Source of the DNA: Achromobacter veterisilvae
GTDB taxonomy: Bacteria > Pseudomonadota > Gammaproteobacteria > Burkholderiales > Burkholderiaceae_B
Reading direction: 5' to 3'
Assembly: GCF_900496975.1 (NCBI RefSeq)
Contig: NZ_UFQC01000037.1
Location: 1 to 63,648 of the forward strand
DNA: 63,648 bases
The translations under genes were made by a program, and so were the position numbers. The notes under the pieces were generated by a model, which saw only the letters and a program-made list of their open reading frames with translations, made no database searches and was not told the origin of the DNA. The stretch's first letter is position 1; the number at the start of each line of letters is the position of its first letter. Shown piece after piece: positions 15,702-26,114 of the stretch.

Positions 15702-16667
15702 ATGAGCGAATTTACGCTGCACGATCTGCAATGCTTCGACGCGGTGGTGCGCGAGGGCGGCTTCCAGGCCGCGGCCGCGTCGCTGCACCGCTCGCATCCG
15801 GCGGTGTTCGCCGCCGTGGCCAGGCTGGAGCGGCAACTTGGCTTTGCCTTGTTGGACCGCGGCGGCTATCGCGTGCGCCCGACCGGCGCGGGGCAGTCCT
15901 TCCACGGCCGCGCCCAGTCGCTGCTGCGCGAACTGACCGCCTTGCGCGCGCATGCCGGGCAACTGGCCATGGGCGAGGAAACCGAACTGCGCATCGTGGT
16001 CGGCGATTTCTGTCCGCGTCCCTATGTGCTGGGGCTGCTGAGCCGCTTCTTCGAGACCTGCCCGGCCACGCGGCTGGACCTGTATTTCGAGGCCGTATCG
16101 GGGCCGCTGGAACGCCTGTGCGACGGCGAGGCGGACCTCATCCTGCACCGCGTGGACAAAAGCGACGCCCGCCTCGAATGGGTCGATCTGGCCAAGGTGC
16201 CTTTCGTGCCGGTGGTGGCGCCGGAGTTCCTGCGCGAACCCGCGGCGCGCGCGATCCGCCCGGCGCAGATGCGCGACTACACGCAATGCGTCATGCGCGA
16301 CACCGCGAGGCACACACCGTCGCGGGACTATTTCACGATAGCGGGCGCGCGCCAGTGCACGGTCGCGGACCAGTTGATGAAGAAAGAGATCATCCTGCAG
16401 GGCATGGGATGGGGCCACATGCCGCGCTTTCTCATCGAAGAGGAACTGCGGGATGGCCGGCTGCGCTCGATCGCCAATCCCCATTTGCCCGGAAGCGTCG
16501 AGGAACTGGTGGCGGCGCGGCGCCTGGACGTGGCGCAGGGGCCGGTCTCGAACCGCCTGTGGCGCTACTTGCAGGACGCGGCGCCCGGCTTGCGCCGCGC
16601 GCTCAATACTTGCCCGTCAGCAGCTCGCCCGCGCCCGGCACGCGCGCCTCGAGGTCCAGCACCTTGA
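15702..16667 (+). CDS. LysR-type transcriptional regulator (pcaD-linked)
   Basis: A 321-residue LysR regulator. The N-terminal winged HTH (residues about 3-62: LHDLQCFDAVVREGG, AAASLHRSHPAVFAAVARLERQLG) is followed by a substrate-binding domain with LRIVVGDF. ATG 15702 begins the HTH at the usual distance; an upstream ATG at 15627 would add an unlikely basic tail. It is divergent from pcaD and probably controls it. The 3' end runs 65 bases into the 3' end of the convergent maleate isomerase gene, and the last 16 residues are Pro/Arg-rich and look like read-through past an ancestral stop. Confidence 0.9.
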   Translation: MSEFTLHDLQCFDAVVREGGFQAAAASLHRSHPAVFAAVARLERQLGFALLDRGGYRVRPTGAGQSFHGRAQSLLRELTALRAHAGQLAMGEETELRIVVGDFCPRPYVLGLLSRFFETCPATRLDLYFEAVSGPLERLCDGEADLILHRVDKSDARLEWVDLAKVPFVPVVAPEFLREPAARAIRPAQMRDYTQCVMRDTARHTPSRDYFTIAGARQCTVADQLMKKEIILQGMGWGHMPRFLIEEELRDGRLRSIANPHLPGSVEELVAARRLDVAQGPVSNRLWRYLQDAAPGLRRALNTCPSAARPRPARAPRGPAP

Positions 16668-17364
16668 GCATCCGATAGACCGTCGCGGCCGCGGCCGTCA
16701 CCACGGGCAGGCCCAGGCGGTCCTGCACCGGCTGGATCGACGCCAGCGACGGCATCTGCACGCAGGCGGACAGCACCACGGCGTCCACCCCGCGGGTGTC
16801 CAGGCGCGCCACGTGGCTGGCGGGCGCCAGCGGATCCTGCGCGCCGACCTCCAGGTTGTCGGCGATCTCCAGCGACAGGCTGTCTTGCACTTCGATGCCC
16901 TCGTGCTCGATATAGTCCACGACCAGGCGGGTCAGCGGCTTCATGTAGGGGGTCAGGATGGACACCTTGCGGGCGCCAATGGCGTGCAGGCCTTCGACCA
17001 GCGCGCCCGCGCTGGAAATGACGGGCGCGGGCGCGCCATTGTCCACGGTGGCCCGGTGCAGCCGTTCCTGCGAGACGCGGTGGTAGCCCAGGCCCTGGCT
17101 CATGATCGCGACCAGGCAGGCGTAGCCCAGCACGTCCACGCGGGCGTCCGAGAGTTCTTGCGCGCAGCGGTCGGATTCCCGGTCCATCGAGGCCAGTTCC
17201 GCCGCCGTCACCTGCTTCATGCGCATGCGGCTGGAATGGAAGGTGAAGCGCTCCGGGGCGATGGTCTCGCGCAGGCGCAGCATGGCCGGGATCTCGGTCT
17301 CCATGGTGGTGTTGGAACTGGGCACGATCTGGCCGATGCGCAAGGCGCGGGGGGATGTCGTCAT
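16603..17364 (-). CDS. maiA: Maleate cis-trans isomerase (Asp/Glu racemase superfamily)
   Basis: A 253-residue enzyme close to MaiA/NicE. RIGQIVPSSNTTMETEIPA opens the protein, HSSRMRMK follows, and both active-site cysteines are visible in GYACLVA and SACVQMPS. It converts maleate to fumarate, the last step of nicotinate degradation via maleamate. The other nicotinate genes are not in the window, so it may serve maleate scavenging. Its C-terminal codons overlap the tail of the convergent LysR gene. A Bug receptor gene lies upstream on the same strand, and its substrate may be maleate or a related acid. Confidence 0.88.
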   Translation of the reverse strand: MTTSPRALRIGQIVPSSNTTMETEIPAMLRLRETIAPERFTFHSSRMRMKQVTAAELASMDRESDRCAQELSDARVDVLGYACLVAIMSQGLGYHRVSQERLHRATVDNGAPAPVISSAGALVEGLHAIGARKVSILTPYMKPLTRLVVDYIEHEGIEVQDSLSLEIADNLEVGAQDPLAPASHVARLDTRGVDAVVLSACVQMPSLASIQPVQDRLGLPVVTAAAATVYRMLKVLDLEARVPGAGELLTGKY

Positions 17365-17447
17365 GGAGGCGCTCGTGGAAAAAAGGCGAAAGGGGACCCG
17401 GCCTCGCGCCGCGGGCGCGAGGGTGGGGCAATGCGGCGGAGGGGGGA

Positions 17448-18407
17448 TCAGTCGGCGGTGATGCCCGCGGCGGCGACGGTGCGCTGCCAGTAGGCCAGTT
17501 CGGTGGCGACGCGCTGGTTCAGCGCTTCGGGGCCTTCGAAGCGGGCCTCGATGCCGGCCGCCTGGGCGCGCTGCACCGTGGCGGGCTGCTTGAGCGCGGC
17601 GTCGACGCTGGCGGCCAGCTTGTCGATGACCGGCTGCGGCGTGCCCGCCGGCGCGAACAGCGCCACCCAGGATTCCAGCAGGTATTCGGGCAGGCCGGCT
17701 TCGGCGGTGGTGGGCACGTCGGGCAGCATGGGATGGCGCTTGGGACTGGTGACCGCCAGGGCCTTCAGCTTGCCGGTCTGCACGTGGCCCATCACCGAGG
17801 GCGGCGTGGTGATGAACACCTGCACATTGCCGGCCAGCACGTCCTGGATGGCCGCGCCCGACCCGCGGTACGGGACGTGGAACATCGCCGCGCCGGTCTG
17901 CTGCTTGAAGACTTCGGTGCCCAGGTGGGACAGCGAGCCCACGCCTTGCGAGGCGTAGTTGAAGCGGCCGGGCGAATCCTTGACCTCGGCCACGAACTCC
18001 GTGATGTTGGTGGCCTTGATGGACGGGTGCACGGCGATCACGTTGCTGGACACCGTCACCAGCCCGACCGGCACGAAGTCCTTGGGCGCCCAGGGCAGCT
18101 TGGCCGTGAGGTTGGGGTTGCCCACGTGATAGGCCGAGTACGACACCAGCAGGGTGTAGCCGTCGGGATTGGCGCGCGCGACATACTGGTACGCGATGTT
18201 GCCGCTGCCGCCGTCCTTGTTTTCGACCACCACCGGTTTGCCCAGCGCGGCGGCCAGCGGCTCGGCCACGATGCGGGCGGACGTGTCCACCAGCCCGCCC
18301 GGCGGATTGGGAACGACGAGGGACAGGGTGCGGTTGGGGAAGTCGTCGGCGGCGTGGGCGCCGACTGCCGCTCCGGACAGCAAGGCGGCGGCGAGCAATT
18401 TCTGCAT
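17448..18407 (-). CDS. Bug/TctC-family periplasmic solute receptor (3)
   Basis: A 319-residue exported receptor whose signal peptide ends near AHA-ADDFPNR. It carries LVVPNPPGGLVDTSARI, ARANPDGYTLLV and HVPYRGSGAAI, the usual Bug loops. It is transcribed with the maleate isomerase gene 83 bases downstream and is divergent from the LysR gene at 18527. That arrangement suggests a LysR-regulated uptake-isomerase unit for maleate or a precursor. No TctA/TctB membrane genes accompany it. Confidence 0.92.
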   Translation of the reverse strand: MQKLLAAALLSGAAVGAHAADDFPNRTLSLVVPNPPGGLVDTSARIVAEPLAAALGKPVVVENKDGGSGNIAYQYVARANPDGYTLLVSYSAYHVGNPNLTAKLPWAPKDFVPVGLVTVSSNVIAVHPSIKATNITEFVAEVKDSPGRFNYASQGVGSLSHLGTEVFKQQTGAAMFHVPYRGSGAAIQDVLAGNVQVFITTPPSVMGHVQTGKLKALAVTSPKRHPMLPDVPTTAEAGLPEYLLESWVALFAPAGTPQPVIDKLAASVDAALKQPATVQRAQAAGIEARFEGPEALNQRVATELAYWQRTVAAAGITAD

Positions 18408-18526
18408 GGCAGGTCTCCAGTTATTGTCGTGTGCTCTATGGGCAGGGCGTATTCTGCTCGCCGCGAACGATAGTTTCCAATATAGTTTTTGTCTGGTTTC
18501 ATATCTTTCCCAAATAACTGGACGCC
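18408..18526. promoter_or_regulatory. Divergent Bug(3)/LysR(2) promoter region
   Basis: This 119-bp gap is AT-rich compared with its surroundings and contains the direct repeat ATAGTTT at 18470-18476 and 18482-18488, twelve bases apart, with the second copy inside a TATAGT -10-like element. Such a layout suits a LysR-type regulator that controls the receptor gene and itself. No exact T-N11-A dyad stood out. Confidence 0.4.
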
Positions 18527-19414
18527 ATGGAAATCCGCCAGCTCCGCTATTTCGCCGTGTTGGCGGAAGAATTGAACTTCACGCGGGCCGCGGCGCGCCT
18601 GCATATTTCGCAGCCGCCGCTCAGCCTGCAGATCGCCCAGCTCGAACGCGAACTCGACGTCAGGCTGTTCGACCGCAACAACCGGCGCGTGACGCTGACC
18701 GAGGCGGGGGAGGCCTTCCTGAACGATGTGCGCGCCCTGCTGGCCAGCCTGAAGGACGCCACCGTGCGGGCGCGCGCGGTGGACCAGGGGCTGGCGGGCC
18801 GCATCGAGGTCGGGCTGTCGGGGTCGCATTTCCTGGGGCCGGTGCCGGCGCTGATCGCGCGCTACACGGCCGAGCATCCGCAGGTGTCCGTGCTGCTCAA
18901 TGAAATGAATCCGGCGCTGCAACTGGAGGCGCTGCGGGGGCATCGCATCGACGTCAGCATTTCGCGCACCGCGGTCGACGACGAAGAACTGCAGGCGATG
19001 CCGCTGTGGCCCGACCCGGTGGTGGCGGCATTGCCCAGGCAGCATCGCCTGGCCGGCCGCAAGCGGCTGGAACTGAGCGATCTGGCGGGGGACGCTTTCG
19101 TCGTGCTGCGGCAAGACACGTCGGGGTTTGCGCGTTTCCTGGCCGAAACCTGCGCGCGCGCCGGCCTGCCGCTTTCGGTGGCGCAGACGGTGGCCGAGGT
19201 GCCGGCGCAACTGGCGCTGGTGGCGGCGGGGCTGGGCGTGGCGCTGGTGCCGCGCTCGACGTGCCGCCACGTCGGCGACCGCGTGGCGGTGTGCAGCCTG
19301 CCCGCCGCGATCTCGCGCGCCACGGTGTACGCGGTGACCCGGCGCCAGGGCAGGCGGCGGGCGCTGGATACCTTCCTGCAGACGGCGGCGCAGATGGGGG
19401 ACGGCGAGGGATAA
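18527..19414 (+). CDS. LysR-type transcriptional regulator (Bug(3)-linked)
   Basis: A 295-residue LysR regulator of the CatR/CbbR-like branch. MEIRQLRYFAVLAEELNFTRAAARLHISQPPLSLQI spans the HTH at residues 1-36; the effector domain begins with RIEVGLSGS. It starts at ATG 18527 and is divergent from the third Bug gene, its most likely target. It converges on the M61 peptidase gene, with 28 bases between stops and no terminator hairpin. Confidence 0.93.
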   Translation: MEIRQLRYFAVLAEELNFTRAAARLHISQPPLSLQIAQLERELDVRLFDRNNRRVTLTEAGEAFLNDVRALLASLKDATVRARAVDQGLAGRIEVGLSGSHFLGPVPALIARYTAEHPQVSVLLNEMNPALQLEALRGHRIDVSISRTAVDDEELQAMPLWPDPVVAALPRQHRLAGRKRLELSDLAGDAFVVLRQDTSGFARFLAETCARAGLPLSVAQTVAEVPAQLALVAAGLGVALVPRSTCRHVGDRVAVCSLPAAISRATVYAVTRRQGRRRALDTFLQTAAQMGDGEG

Positions 19415-19442
19415 GGCGGCGGCATCCCGCGCGCCGCATCCA

Positions 19443-21221
19443 TCAGCCCGCCAGCACGCACTCCAGCGCTTCGGGCGCGCTCAGTTTGACCCGGAACTTC
19501 CGCAATTCATCCCGGCGGAACACGTGCACCGCCACCCGGTCGCCCGCCCGGTATTGCGCCAGCAGCAGGTCCAGCCCGGCGGGCGCGTCCACGCGCAGTC
19601 CGTCGACGGCCACCAGCACGTCGCCCGCGGACAGGCCGCCCTTGTGCCCGGCGCCGCCTTCCAGCACGGTGGCCAGCACCAGCGATTCGCCCTGCTTGCG
19701 GGTGCGCACGTCCAGCGACGGGATGTTGGCCGCCGCTTTCCATTGCAGCGTGACGCCCTGGGGTTCCAGCAGGTCGGCCAGCGGCACGTCGGCCGTGCCG
19801 TAGGCATGCCGGGCGATGAAGCGGCGGGTGTCCACGCCCGTGGCTTCCTGGATGAGCGCGGGCAGGCCGTCTTCGGGCAGGCCTTGCGGCTTGCCCCGGT
19901 AGAAGTCGCGTCCGTAGCGTTCCCACAGCAGGCGCATCACGTCGTCGAGCGAGCGCGCGCCGGCGCTTTCCCGGCGGATCAGCAGGTCCAGCCCCAGCGC
20001 CACCAGCGCGCCCTTGGTGTAGTAGCTGACCAGAGCGTTGGGGGAGTTCTCGTCCTGCTTGTAGTAGCGCGTCCAGGCGTCGAAAGAGCTTTCCGCCACG
20101 GATTGCTTGGCCCGGCCCGGCGTGCGCGCCACGCTGGAGATGGTCTTGGACAGCAGGCGCAGGTAATCGGACCGGCCGATGGCGCCCGAGCGCAGCAGCA
20201 GCAGGTCGTCGTAGTACGAAGTGAAGCCTTCGAACACCCACAGCAGGCGGGTCAGGTCGGGCTGCGACAAGTCGTAGGGCGCGAACGCGTCCGGCTTGAT
20301 CCGCTTGACGTTCCAGGTATGGAAGTATTCGTGGCTGACCAGGCCCAGGAAGCCGCGGTAGCCTTCCCCCTGGCCTTGCTGGCCGAGCACGGGGAGGTCC
20401 TTGCGCGCCGTCATCAGCGCCGTGCTCGCGCGGTGTTCCAGGCCGCCGTAGCCGTCGCCCGTGACCATCGTCATGAAGACGTAGCGGTCCGCGCTGTCCA
20501 GGAAGGGCGCGCGCCGGGTGCGCGGTTCGAAGAACGCGATCTGCGTTTCGCAGATCTTGCGCACGTCTCCGGCGATGCGGGCCAGGTCCAGGTTGGGCGC
20601 GACGCCGGTGAACACCAGCTCGTGTTCGGCGCCGTGCGCCGTGAAGCTGGCCACTTGCGGCGTGCCCATTTCGACCGGGTGGTCGATCAGCGCGTCGTAG
20701 TCCGGCGCCAGGTACAGGCCGAAGCCGTGGCGGCGGGCGGCGCCCCGATGGCCGCGGGCTTCCGGCAGGCTGGTGTAGACCTTCCAGCCGTCGATGCCGC
20801 GCGGCGGGGCCAGGTCGACCAGGCAGGGCAGGTGGTCCTGGCCATGCGCGCGCAGGAAGACGCTGGTGCCGTTGAAGAAGCCGTGGGTCTCGTCCAGGTG
20901 CGCCCCGCGCACCGACAGGTCCCAGGCGTAGACCACGTATTCCACGCGCAGCGGCCCGTCGCAGGGCGCGGCTTGCCAGGTGTGGTTGTCGGTCTTGTCG
21001 ACCGCCACGCGCCGCGTGCCCGAATAGGCCGCCAGCGATTCGATCTGGCGCGAGAAATCGCGGATCAGGTAGCTGCCCGGAATCCAGGCCGGCAGCGACA
21101 GGCGCTGGCCGCCGGGAGAGGGCGCGGGGATGGTTAGGGTTATCCGGTAGCGGTGTCCGGCCGGATCGTGGGGCGCAAGGCGGTAAAGTAGCGGCGGGGC
21201 TTTGTCTTTTTCCATGGCCAT
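19443..21221 (-). CDS. M61-family glycyl aminopeptidase with PDZ domain
   Basis: A 592-residue M61 metallopeptidase. The N-terminal beta domain ([18 protein letters not shown]) precedes a catalytic domain with GGLEHRAS and the zinc motif [11 protein letters not shown] near residues 297-307. A PDZ domain near residues 500-575 has the carboxylate-binding-type loop [15 protein letters not shown]. Members remove N-terminal Gly or Ala from peptides. I see no signal peptide, so it is cytoplasmic as read. The start has two close ATGs; the first is used. It is divergent from the crotonase gene with only 32 bp between starts. Confidence 0.92.
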   Translation of the reverse strand: MAMEKDKAPPLLYRLAPHDPAGHRYRITLTIPAPSPGGQRLSLPAWIPGSYLIRDFSRQIESLAAYSGTRRVAVDKTDNHTWQAAPCDGPLRVEYVVYAWDLSVRGAHLDETHGFFNGTSVFLRAHGQDHLPCLVDLAPPRGIDGWKVYTSLPEARGHRGAARRHGFGLYLAPDYDALIDHPVEMGTPQVASFTAHGAEHELVFTGVAPNLDLARIAGDVRKICETQIAFFEPRTRRAPFLDSADRYVFMTMVTGDGYGGLEHRASTALMTARKDLPVLGQQGQGEGYRGFLGLVSHEYFHTWNVKRIKPDAFAPYDLSQPDLTRLLWVFEGFTSYYDDLLLLRSGAIGRSDYLRLLSKTISSVARTPGRAKQSVAESSFDAWTRYYKQDENSPNALVSYYTKGALVALGLDLLIRRESAGARSLDDVMRLLWERYGRDFYRGKPQGLPEDGLPALIQEATGVDTRRFIARHAYGTADVPLADLLEPQGVTLQWKAAANIPSLDVRTRKQGESLVLATVLEGGAGHKGGLSAGDVLVAVDGLRVDAPAGLDLLLAQYRAGDRVAVHVFRRDELRKFRVKLSAPEALECVLAG

Positions 21222-21253
21222 ATCTTACTTTCATACTTCTTCGGAGACATGCA

Positions 21254-22030
21254 ATGAGCGAGTCGTTTGTGCTGGTCGAAACCCGGGGCCGCGTCGGCCT
21301 GTTGACGCTCAACCGTCCCAAGGCGCTCAACGCGCTGAACGATCAACTGATGGATGAGCTCGGCGCGGCGCTGCTGGCTTTCGAGGACAATCCCGACATC
21401 GGCGCGGTGGTCGTCACCGGCAGCGAAAAGGCCTTCGCGGCGGGCGCCGACATCGGCGCGATGAAAGACTGGTCCTATATGGACGTCTACGGCAGCGAAT
21501 ACATCACCCGCAACTGGGAAACGCTCAAGCGCATCAGGAAACCCGTGATCGCCGCCGTGGCCGGCTATGCCCTGGGCGGCGGTTGCGAACTGGCCATGAT
21601 GTGCGACATCATCATCGCCGCCGACACCGCCAAGTTCGGCCAGCCCGAAATCAAGCTGGGCGTGATCCCGGGCGCCGGCGGCACCCAGCGCCTGCCGCGC
21701 GCGGTGGGCAAGGCCAAGGCCATGGACCTGGCGCTGACCGCCCGCATGATGGGCGCCGAGGAAGCGGAGCGCGCCGGCCTCGTGTCGCGCGTGGTTCCCG
21801 CCGACAAGCTCATGGAAGAGGCCCTGGACGCGGCCACCGTCATCGCGTCCATGTCCCTGCCGTCGGTCATGATGGCCAAGGAATGCGTCAACCGGGCCTT
21901 CGAAGGTTCGCTGAACGAAGGCCTGCTGTTCGAGCGCCGCGTATTCCACTCGCTGTTCGCGACGGAAGACCAGAAGGAAGGGATGGCCGCTTTCACCGAA
22001 AAGCGCAAACCGGACTTCAAACACCGTTAA
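21254..22030 (+). CDS. Enoyl-CoA hydratase
   Basis: A 258-residue crotonase-fold enzyme with both catalytic glutamates in place: [11 protein letters not shown] and [21 protein letters not shown]. The oxyanion-hole segment is AAGADIGAM. It hydrates trans-2-enoyl-CoA in fatty acid or phenylacetate-type beta-oxidation; the exact pathway is not shown by its neighbours. The site GGAG lies 6 bases before ATG 21254. Its transcript ends at the intrinsic terminator at 22112-22135. Confidence 0.92.
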   Translation: MSESFVLVETRGRVGLLTLNRPKALNALNDQLMDELGAALLAFEDNPDIGAVVVTGSEKAFAAGADIGAMKDWSYMDVYGSEYITRNWETLKRIRKPVIAAVAGYALGGGCELAMMCDIIIAADTAKFGQPEIKLGVIPGAGGTQRLPRAVGKAKAMDLALTARMMGAEEAERAGLVSRVVPADKLMEEALDAATVIASMSLPSVMMAKECVNRAFEGSLNEGLLFERRVFHSLFATEDQKEGMAAFTEKRKPDFKHR

Positions 22031-22111
22031 GCTTGGTTACGCCTGCCTCCTCGGGGGGCAGTGAGTGAAGCTCGCGCAGTGTGTGGGGGGATTTCCTTCT
22101 CTCCCTCTCCG

Positions 22112-22135
22112 ACGCGCCCGCCAGGGCGCGTTTTT
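22112..22135 (+). terminator. Intrinsic terminator after the enoyl-CoA hydratase gene
   Basis: ACGCGCCC (22112-22119) pairs perfectly with GGGCGCGT (22124-22131) around GCCA, followed by T5. It lies about 80 bp beyond the crotonase stop. The rest of the 287-bp gap to 22318 holds no gene. Bases 22030-22100 resemble part of the G-rich intergenic repeat seen at 46516-46575. Confidence 0.85.
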
Positions 22136-22317
22136 GCATTCCGATCCAAGCGCTTTCGCGGCGTTGCGCCTTGAAACGCTTGGTCAGCACCTTGTTGCCG
22201 GGTTCGGTCCTATCCTGGATGGGCGTCATCTTGAGGTGCCGCGCCAGAGAGGCTTGTCCGAACTGGCAAGTCCCGCGCGGCGGCTCGCCTGCAAACAACA
22301 CCAAGAAGGAGCCTTGC

Positions 22318-23874
22318 ATGCGTACATCTATCGCTACCCGCCGGTGGTCCGCCGCTGTGCTTGCCGGCGCGCTGAGCGCCTGCTTCGTCACCGCCGTCCA
22401 GGCTCAGTCCCCGCGTCCCTCCTTGCGCCTCGTGTCCGAAACGCCGTATCCCGCCGCCTCGGCGCCGGCGCCGCGGATGAGCGAACAGGATCTGCGCGAC
22501 ACGGCCGTCGACGCCTATGTCTACGCGTACCCGATGGTCCTGATGGAACTGGCCCGCCGCAAGGCCACCGCGGTGCAGAGCCCGCTGGACGGCAAGGCGC
22601 CGATGAACCAGTTCGGCCACAAGGCCTCCTTTCCGGATCCCCGCGCCGCGGACACGCCGTGGCCCAGCGCGGACGCGCTGTATTCCAGCCTGTGGTTCGA
22701 CGTGTCGCAGGCGCCGCTGGTGGTGAACCTGCCGGCCACGGGGGACCGCTATTCGGTGCTGTCGGCGCTGGATATGTGGAGCGACGTGTTCGCCTCGCGC
22801 GGCGTGCGCACCAACGGCAGCGGCGCGCAATCCTTCGTCATCGTCGGTCCCGATTGGCAGGGCGCCACGCCCGCCGGCCTGGACGTCATCCGCAGCCCGA
22901 CGTCCACCGGCTGGCTCATCGGCTGGACGCAGGCGGGCGGCCCGCAGGACTATGCGGCGGTCAACCAGATCCAGGCCGGCATGACCGCCAGCCCGCTGGC
23001 CGCGCCCGCGCCTGCCGCGCGGGCTGTCCGCAACCGCAACGCGGGCACCGCGTACCCGCAGACCGGGCCCGGCGTGGGAACGGCCCCCATCGGCAGCGGG
23101 CTCCAGGTGCAGACGCCGATGCCGGCGCTGCCCGACGGCACGCCGGCCGAGCAGGCCGCGGCCATGGACGCCGCCACCTTCTTCGCGCTGTTCTTCGACG
23201 TGCTGCGCAACAATCCGCCGCACGCCAACGACGCGCCCATCCTCGACCGCATGCGCCGCATCGGCCTGGACGGCCAGCGGCCCTTTTCCTACGGCAGCCT
23301 GAGCCCGGCCGTGCAGCAGGCGCTGACGGAGGCCCAGCCGCTGGCGGGCCGCCGCATCGCGGATGGCGTGTCGCGGCTGGGCACGCCGCTCAACGGCTGG
23401 AACACGGTGCTGTCCGGCATCGGCACCTACGGCACCGACTACGGGCGCCGCGCCGCCATCGCCTACGCGGGGCTGGGCGCGCCGACGCCGGAGGACGTCC
23501 TCTATCCGGTGACCGTGTCCGATTCCAAGGGTCGCATACTGGATTCCAGCGAAGACTACGTGCTGCATTTCGACAAGGGCCAGTTGCCGCCGGCCAACGC
23601 GTTCTGGTCGCTGCACGTCTATAACGGCCAGTACGGCTTTGCCGACAATCCGGCCAACCGCTACGTGCTGCGCAGCACCGACGGGCTGAAATACAACGCC
23701 GACGGTTCGCTGGACATCTATATCCAGCGGCGCGACCCGGGCGAACGCAAGCGCCCGAACTGGCTGGCCACGCCGTCCGCCGACGAGCCCTTCCTGCTCA
23801 GCATGCGCCTGTACTGGCCGCAGGACACGGCGCTGGACGGCCAGTGGGCGCCGCCGCCGGTCAAGGAAGACTGA
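22318..23874 (+). CDS. Exported DUF1254/DUF1214 protein
   Basis: A 518-residue protein with a Sec signal peptide (residues 1-29, cleavage near VQAQ). A DUF1254 region begins at YVYAYPMVLMELARRK and includes DTPWPSADALYSSLWFDVSQ. A C-terminal DUF1214 region contains WSLHVYNGQYGFADNPANRYVLRS and LDIYIQ. A proline- and alanine-rich insert of about 60 residues lies between them (from about residue 220). ATG 22318 is preceded by AGAAGGAG. The function of this periplasmic family is not established; no operon partner is visible. Confidence 0.9.
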   Translation: MRTSIATRRWSAAVLAGALSACFVTAVQAQSPRPSLRLVSETPYPAASAPAPRMSEQDLRDTAVDAYVYAYPMVLMELARRKATAVQSPLDGKAPMNQFGHKASFPDPRAADTPWPSADALYSSLWFDVSQAPLVVNLPATGDRYSVLSALDMWSDVFASRGVRTNGSGAQSFVIVGPDWQGATPAGLDVIRSPTSTGWLIGWTQAGGPQDYAAVNQIQAGMTASPLAAPAPAARAVRNRNAGTAYPQTGPGVGTAPIGSGLQVQTPMPALPDGTPAEQAAAMDAATFFALFFDVLRNNPPHANDAPILDRMRRIGLDGQRPFSYGSLSPAVQQALTEAQPLAGRRIADGVSRLGTPLNGWNTVLSGIGTYGTDYGRRAAIAYAGLGAPTPEDVLYPVTVSDSKGRILDSSEDYVLHFDKGQLPPANAFWSLHVYNGQYGFADNPANRYVLRSTDGLKYNADGSLDIYIQRRDPGERKRPNWLATPSADEPFLLSMRLYWPQDTALDGQWAPPPVKED

Positions 23875-23877
23875 ATC

Positions 23878-23921
23878 CGTCCCGGCAGGCCAGCGCGGGG
23901 CCGTCCTGCCGGGACGGCCCC
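23878..23921 (+). repeat. Two mutually exclusive hairpins after the DUF1254 gene
   Basis: Arm 23878-23889 pairs perfectly (12 bp) with 23905-23916. Alternatively 23897-23905 pairs perfectly (9 bp) with 23913-23921. The two cannot form together. No U-tract follows, so this is a weak or Rho-assisted terminator at best. Confidence 0.5.
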
Positions 23922-24006
23922 GCGCCTTGTCCGGCGCGGCTCGCGTCCCTATTTTTCCCGGCACAGCGGGCCGTTGTTTACACCTTACAAACGGCCGAAA
24001 GTTCAT

Positions 24007-24036
24007 TTGCTCGGGCAAAAAGAATCACGCTATACT
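24007..24036 (+). promoter_or_regulatory. Candidate sigma-70 promoter of the atp operon
   Basis: TTGCTC (24007-24012) and TATACT (24031-24036) are 18 bp apart, in an AT-rich stretch 115-145 bp upstream of atpI. An interrupted inverted repeat GGCCGTT/AACGGCC (23969-23975 and 23990-23996) lies just upstream of the -35 element and might bind a regulator. Confidence 0.6.
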
Positions 24037-24150
24037 CTGCGGGTTTGACGCTTGCGGGATAAGAACATTTGGCGACTGCACGGTGCGTAGAAGCATAGTG
24101 CGCAGATACGCTGGTTCTGACAGGGGCAAGAAGCAAAGCGAGGAAGTTTG

Positions 24151-24645
24151 ATGCAACAGAACTCCGTGCGGCAGTCCATGCAGCAGGGTCCGGTTGAGAG
24201 CCGAGGTATGGAAGTGTTCGACCAAGGTGCTGCGGATAAAGTTCTGGTGCTCAGCGACGCGGACCGCGCGGCGCTGGCTGCTCAAGCAAGCCGCGGGCTC
24301 CTGTTGGCATTGGCGGCGCAAGGCGCCATGGGGCTCGCAGCAGCAGTAATAGCGGGGGTTGTCGGAGGGGCGGCGGCAGGTTGGTCGGCGTTGGCGGGGG
24401 CGGGAGCGTATTTCATACCCAATGCGTTGTTCGCATTGCGCCTGGCTGTCAGCGTACGGGCCGGTAAAGCCAGTCCCTTTACCTTTCTCTCTGGTGAGTT
24501 GATCAAGCTGTTCGCAACGGCATTGCTGTTGTGGCTGCTTTCGCGTGTGGCGCAGGACAGCCTCGTTTGGCCTGCCGCGCTGCTCGGCCTGATACTCACA
24601 TTGAAGGGCTACCTCCTGCTCCTGATGTTCCGCAAGTTGTCTTAG
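24151..24645 (+). CDS. atpI: ATP synthase protein I
   Basis: A 164-residue membrane protein with four hydrophobic segments (residues about 45-155) after a polar N-terminal tail of 40 residues. AtpI assists assembly of the c-ring or Mg transport in this family and is always first in the operon. ATG 24151 follows GAGGAAG; the TTG just before it is a less likely start. It is weakly conserved in sequence, so the call relies partly on position before atpB. Confidence 0.87.
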   Translation: MQQNSVRQSMQQGPVESRGMEVFDQGAADKVLVLSDADRAALAAQASRGLLLALAAQGAMGLAAAVIAGVVGGAAAGWSALAGAGAYFIPNALFALRLAVSVRAGKASPFTFLSGELIKLFATALLLWLLSRVAQDSLVWPAALLGLILTLKGYLLLLMFRKLS

Positions 24646-24717
24646 CGCCGAGCAGGTTCGCGGCAAACGAAATCGTGGAATCGTCCGATTCGCAAGGGTC
24701 GGGCATACAGCAAATAG

Positions 24718-25611
<894 letters not shown>

Positions 25612-25627
25612 CCCCCCCGAATTTCCG

Positions 25628-25670
25628 GCGTTGGCCATCCGGCCAACGCGGGATAGCAAGATTATCTTGC
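25628..25670 (+). promoter_or_regulatory. Two hairpins between atpB and atpE
   Basis: GCGTTGGCC (25628-25636) pairs perfectly with 25641-25649, and GCAAGA (25656-25661) with TCTTGC (25665-25670). Neither is followed by a U-run that would end the operon. They are well placed to be an mRNA processing or stabilising element protecting the downstream atpE message. Confidence 0.55.
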
Positions 25671-25680
25671 ATTGAGCTGT

Positions 25681-25973
<293 letters not shown>

Positions 25974-25980
25974 GGCACCG

Positions 25981-26041
25981 CCCGCCGGCGAAAAGGCGGG
26001 TCATGACGCTGGCGGCGATGCAGGCATACTCCATCGCCGCC
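25981..26041 (+). promoter_or_regulatory. Two hairpins between atpE and atpF
   Basis: CCCGCC (25981-25986) pairs with GGCGGG (25995-26000), and GGCGGCGATG (26011-26020) pairs perfectly over 10 bp with 26032-26041 across an 11-nt loop. The first begins 8 bases after the atpE stop. Probable attenuating or 3'-stabilising structures that raise atpE relative to atpF. Confidence 0.55.
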
Positions 26042-26114
26042 AAGCAAAGTTCGAGTGCTCCGTAACGCCCCTTTCCTGGAGCGGCCGGAGCCGAAAGGTG
26101 TTAAAGGAACGACC

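Noticed and set aside
16453..17493. A 346-codon plus-strand frame after the LysR gene.
   Set aside because: It is antisense to the maleate isomerase gene, which has both active-site cysteines and conserved motifs.
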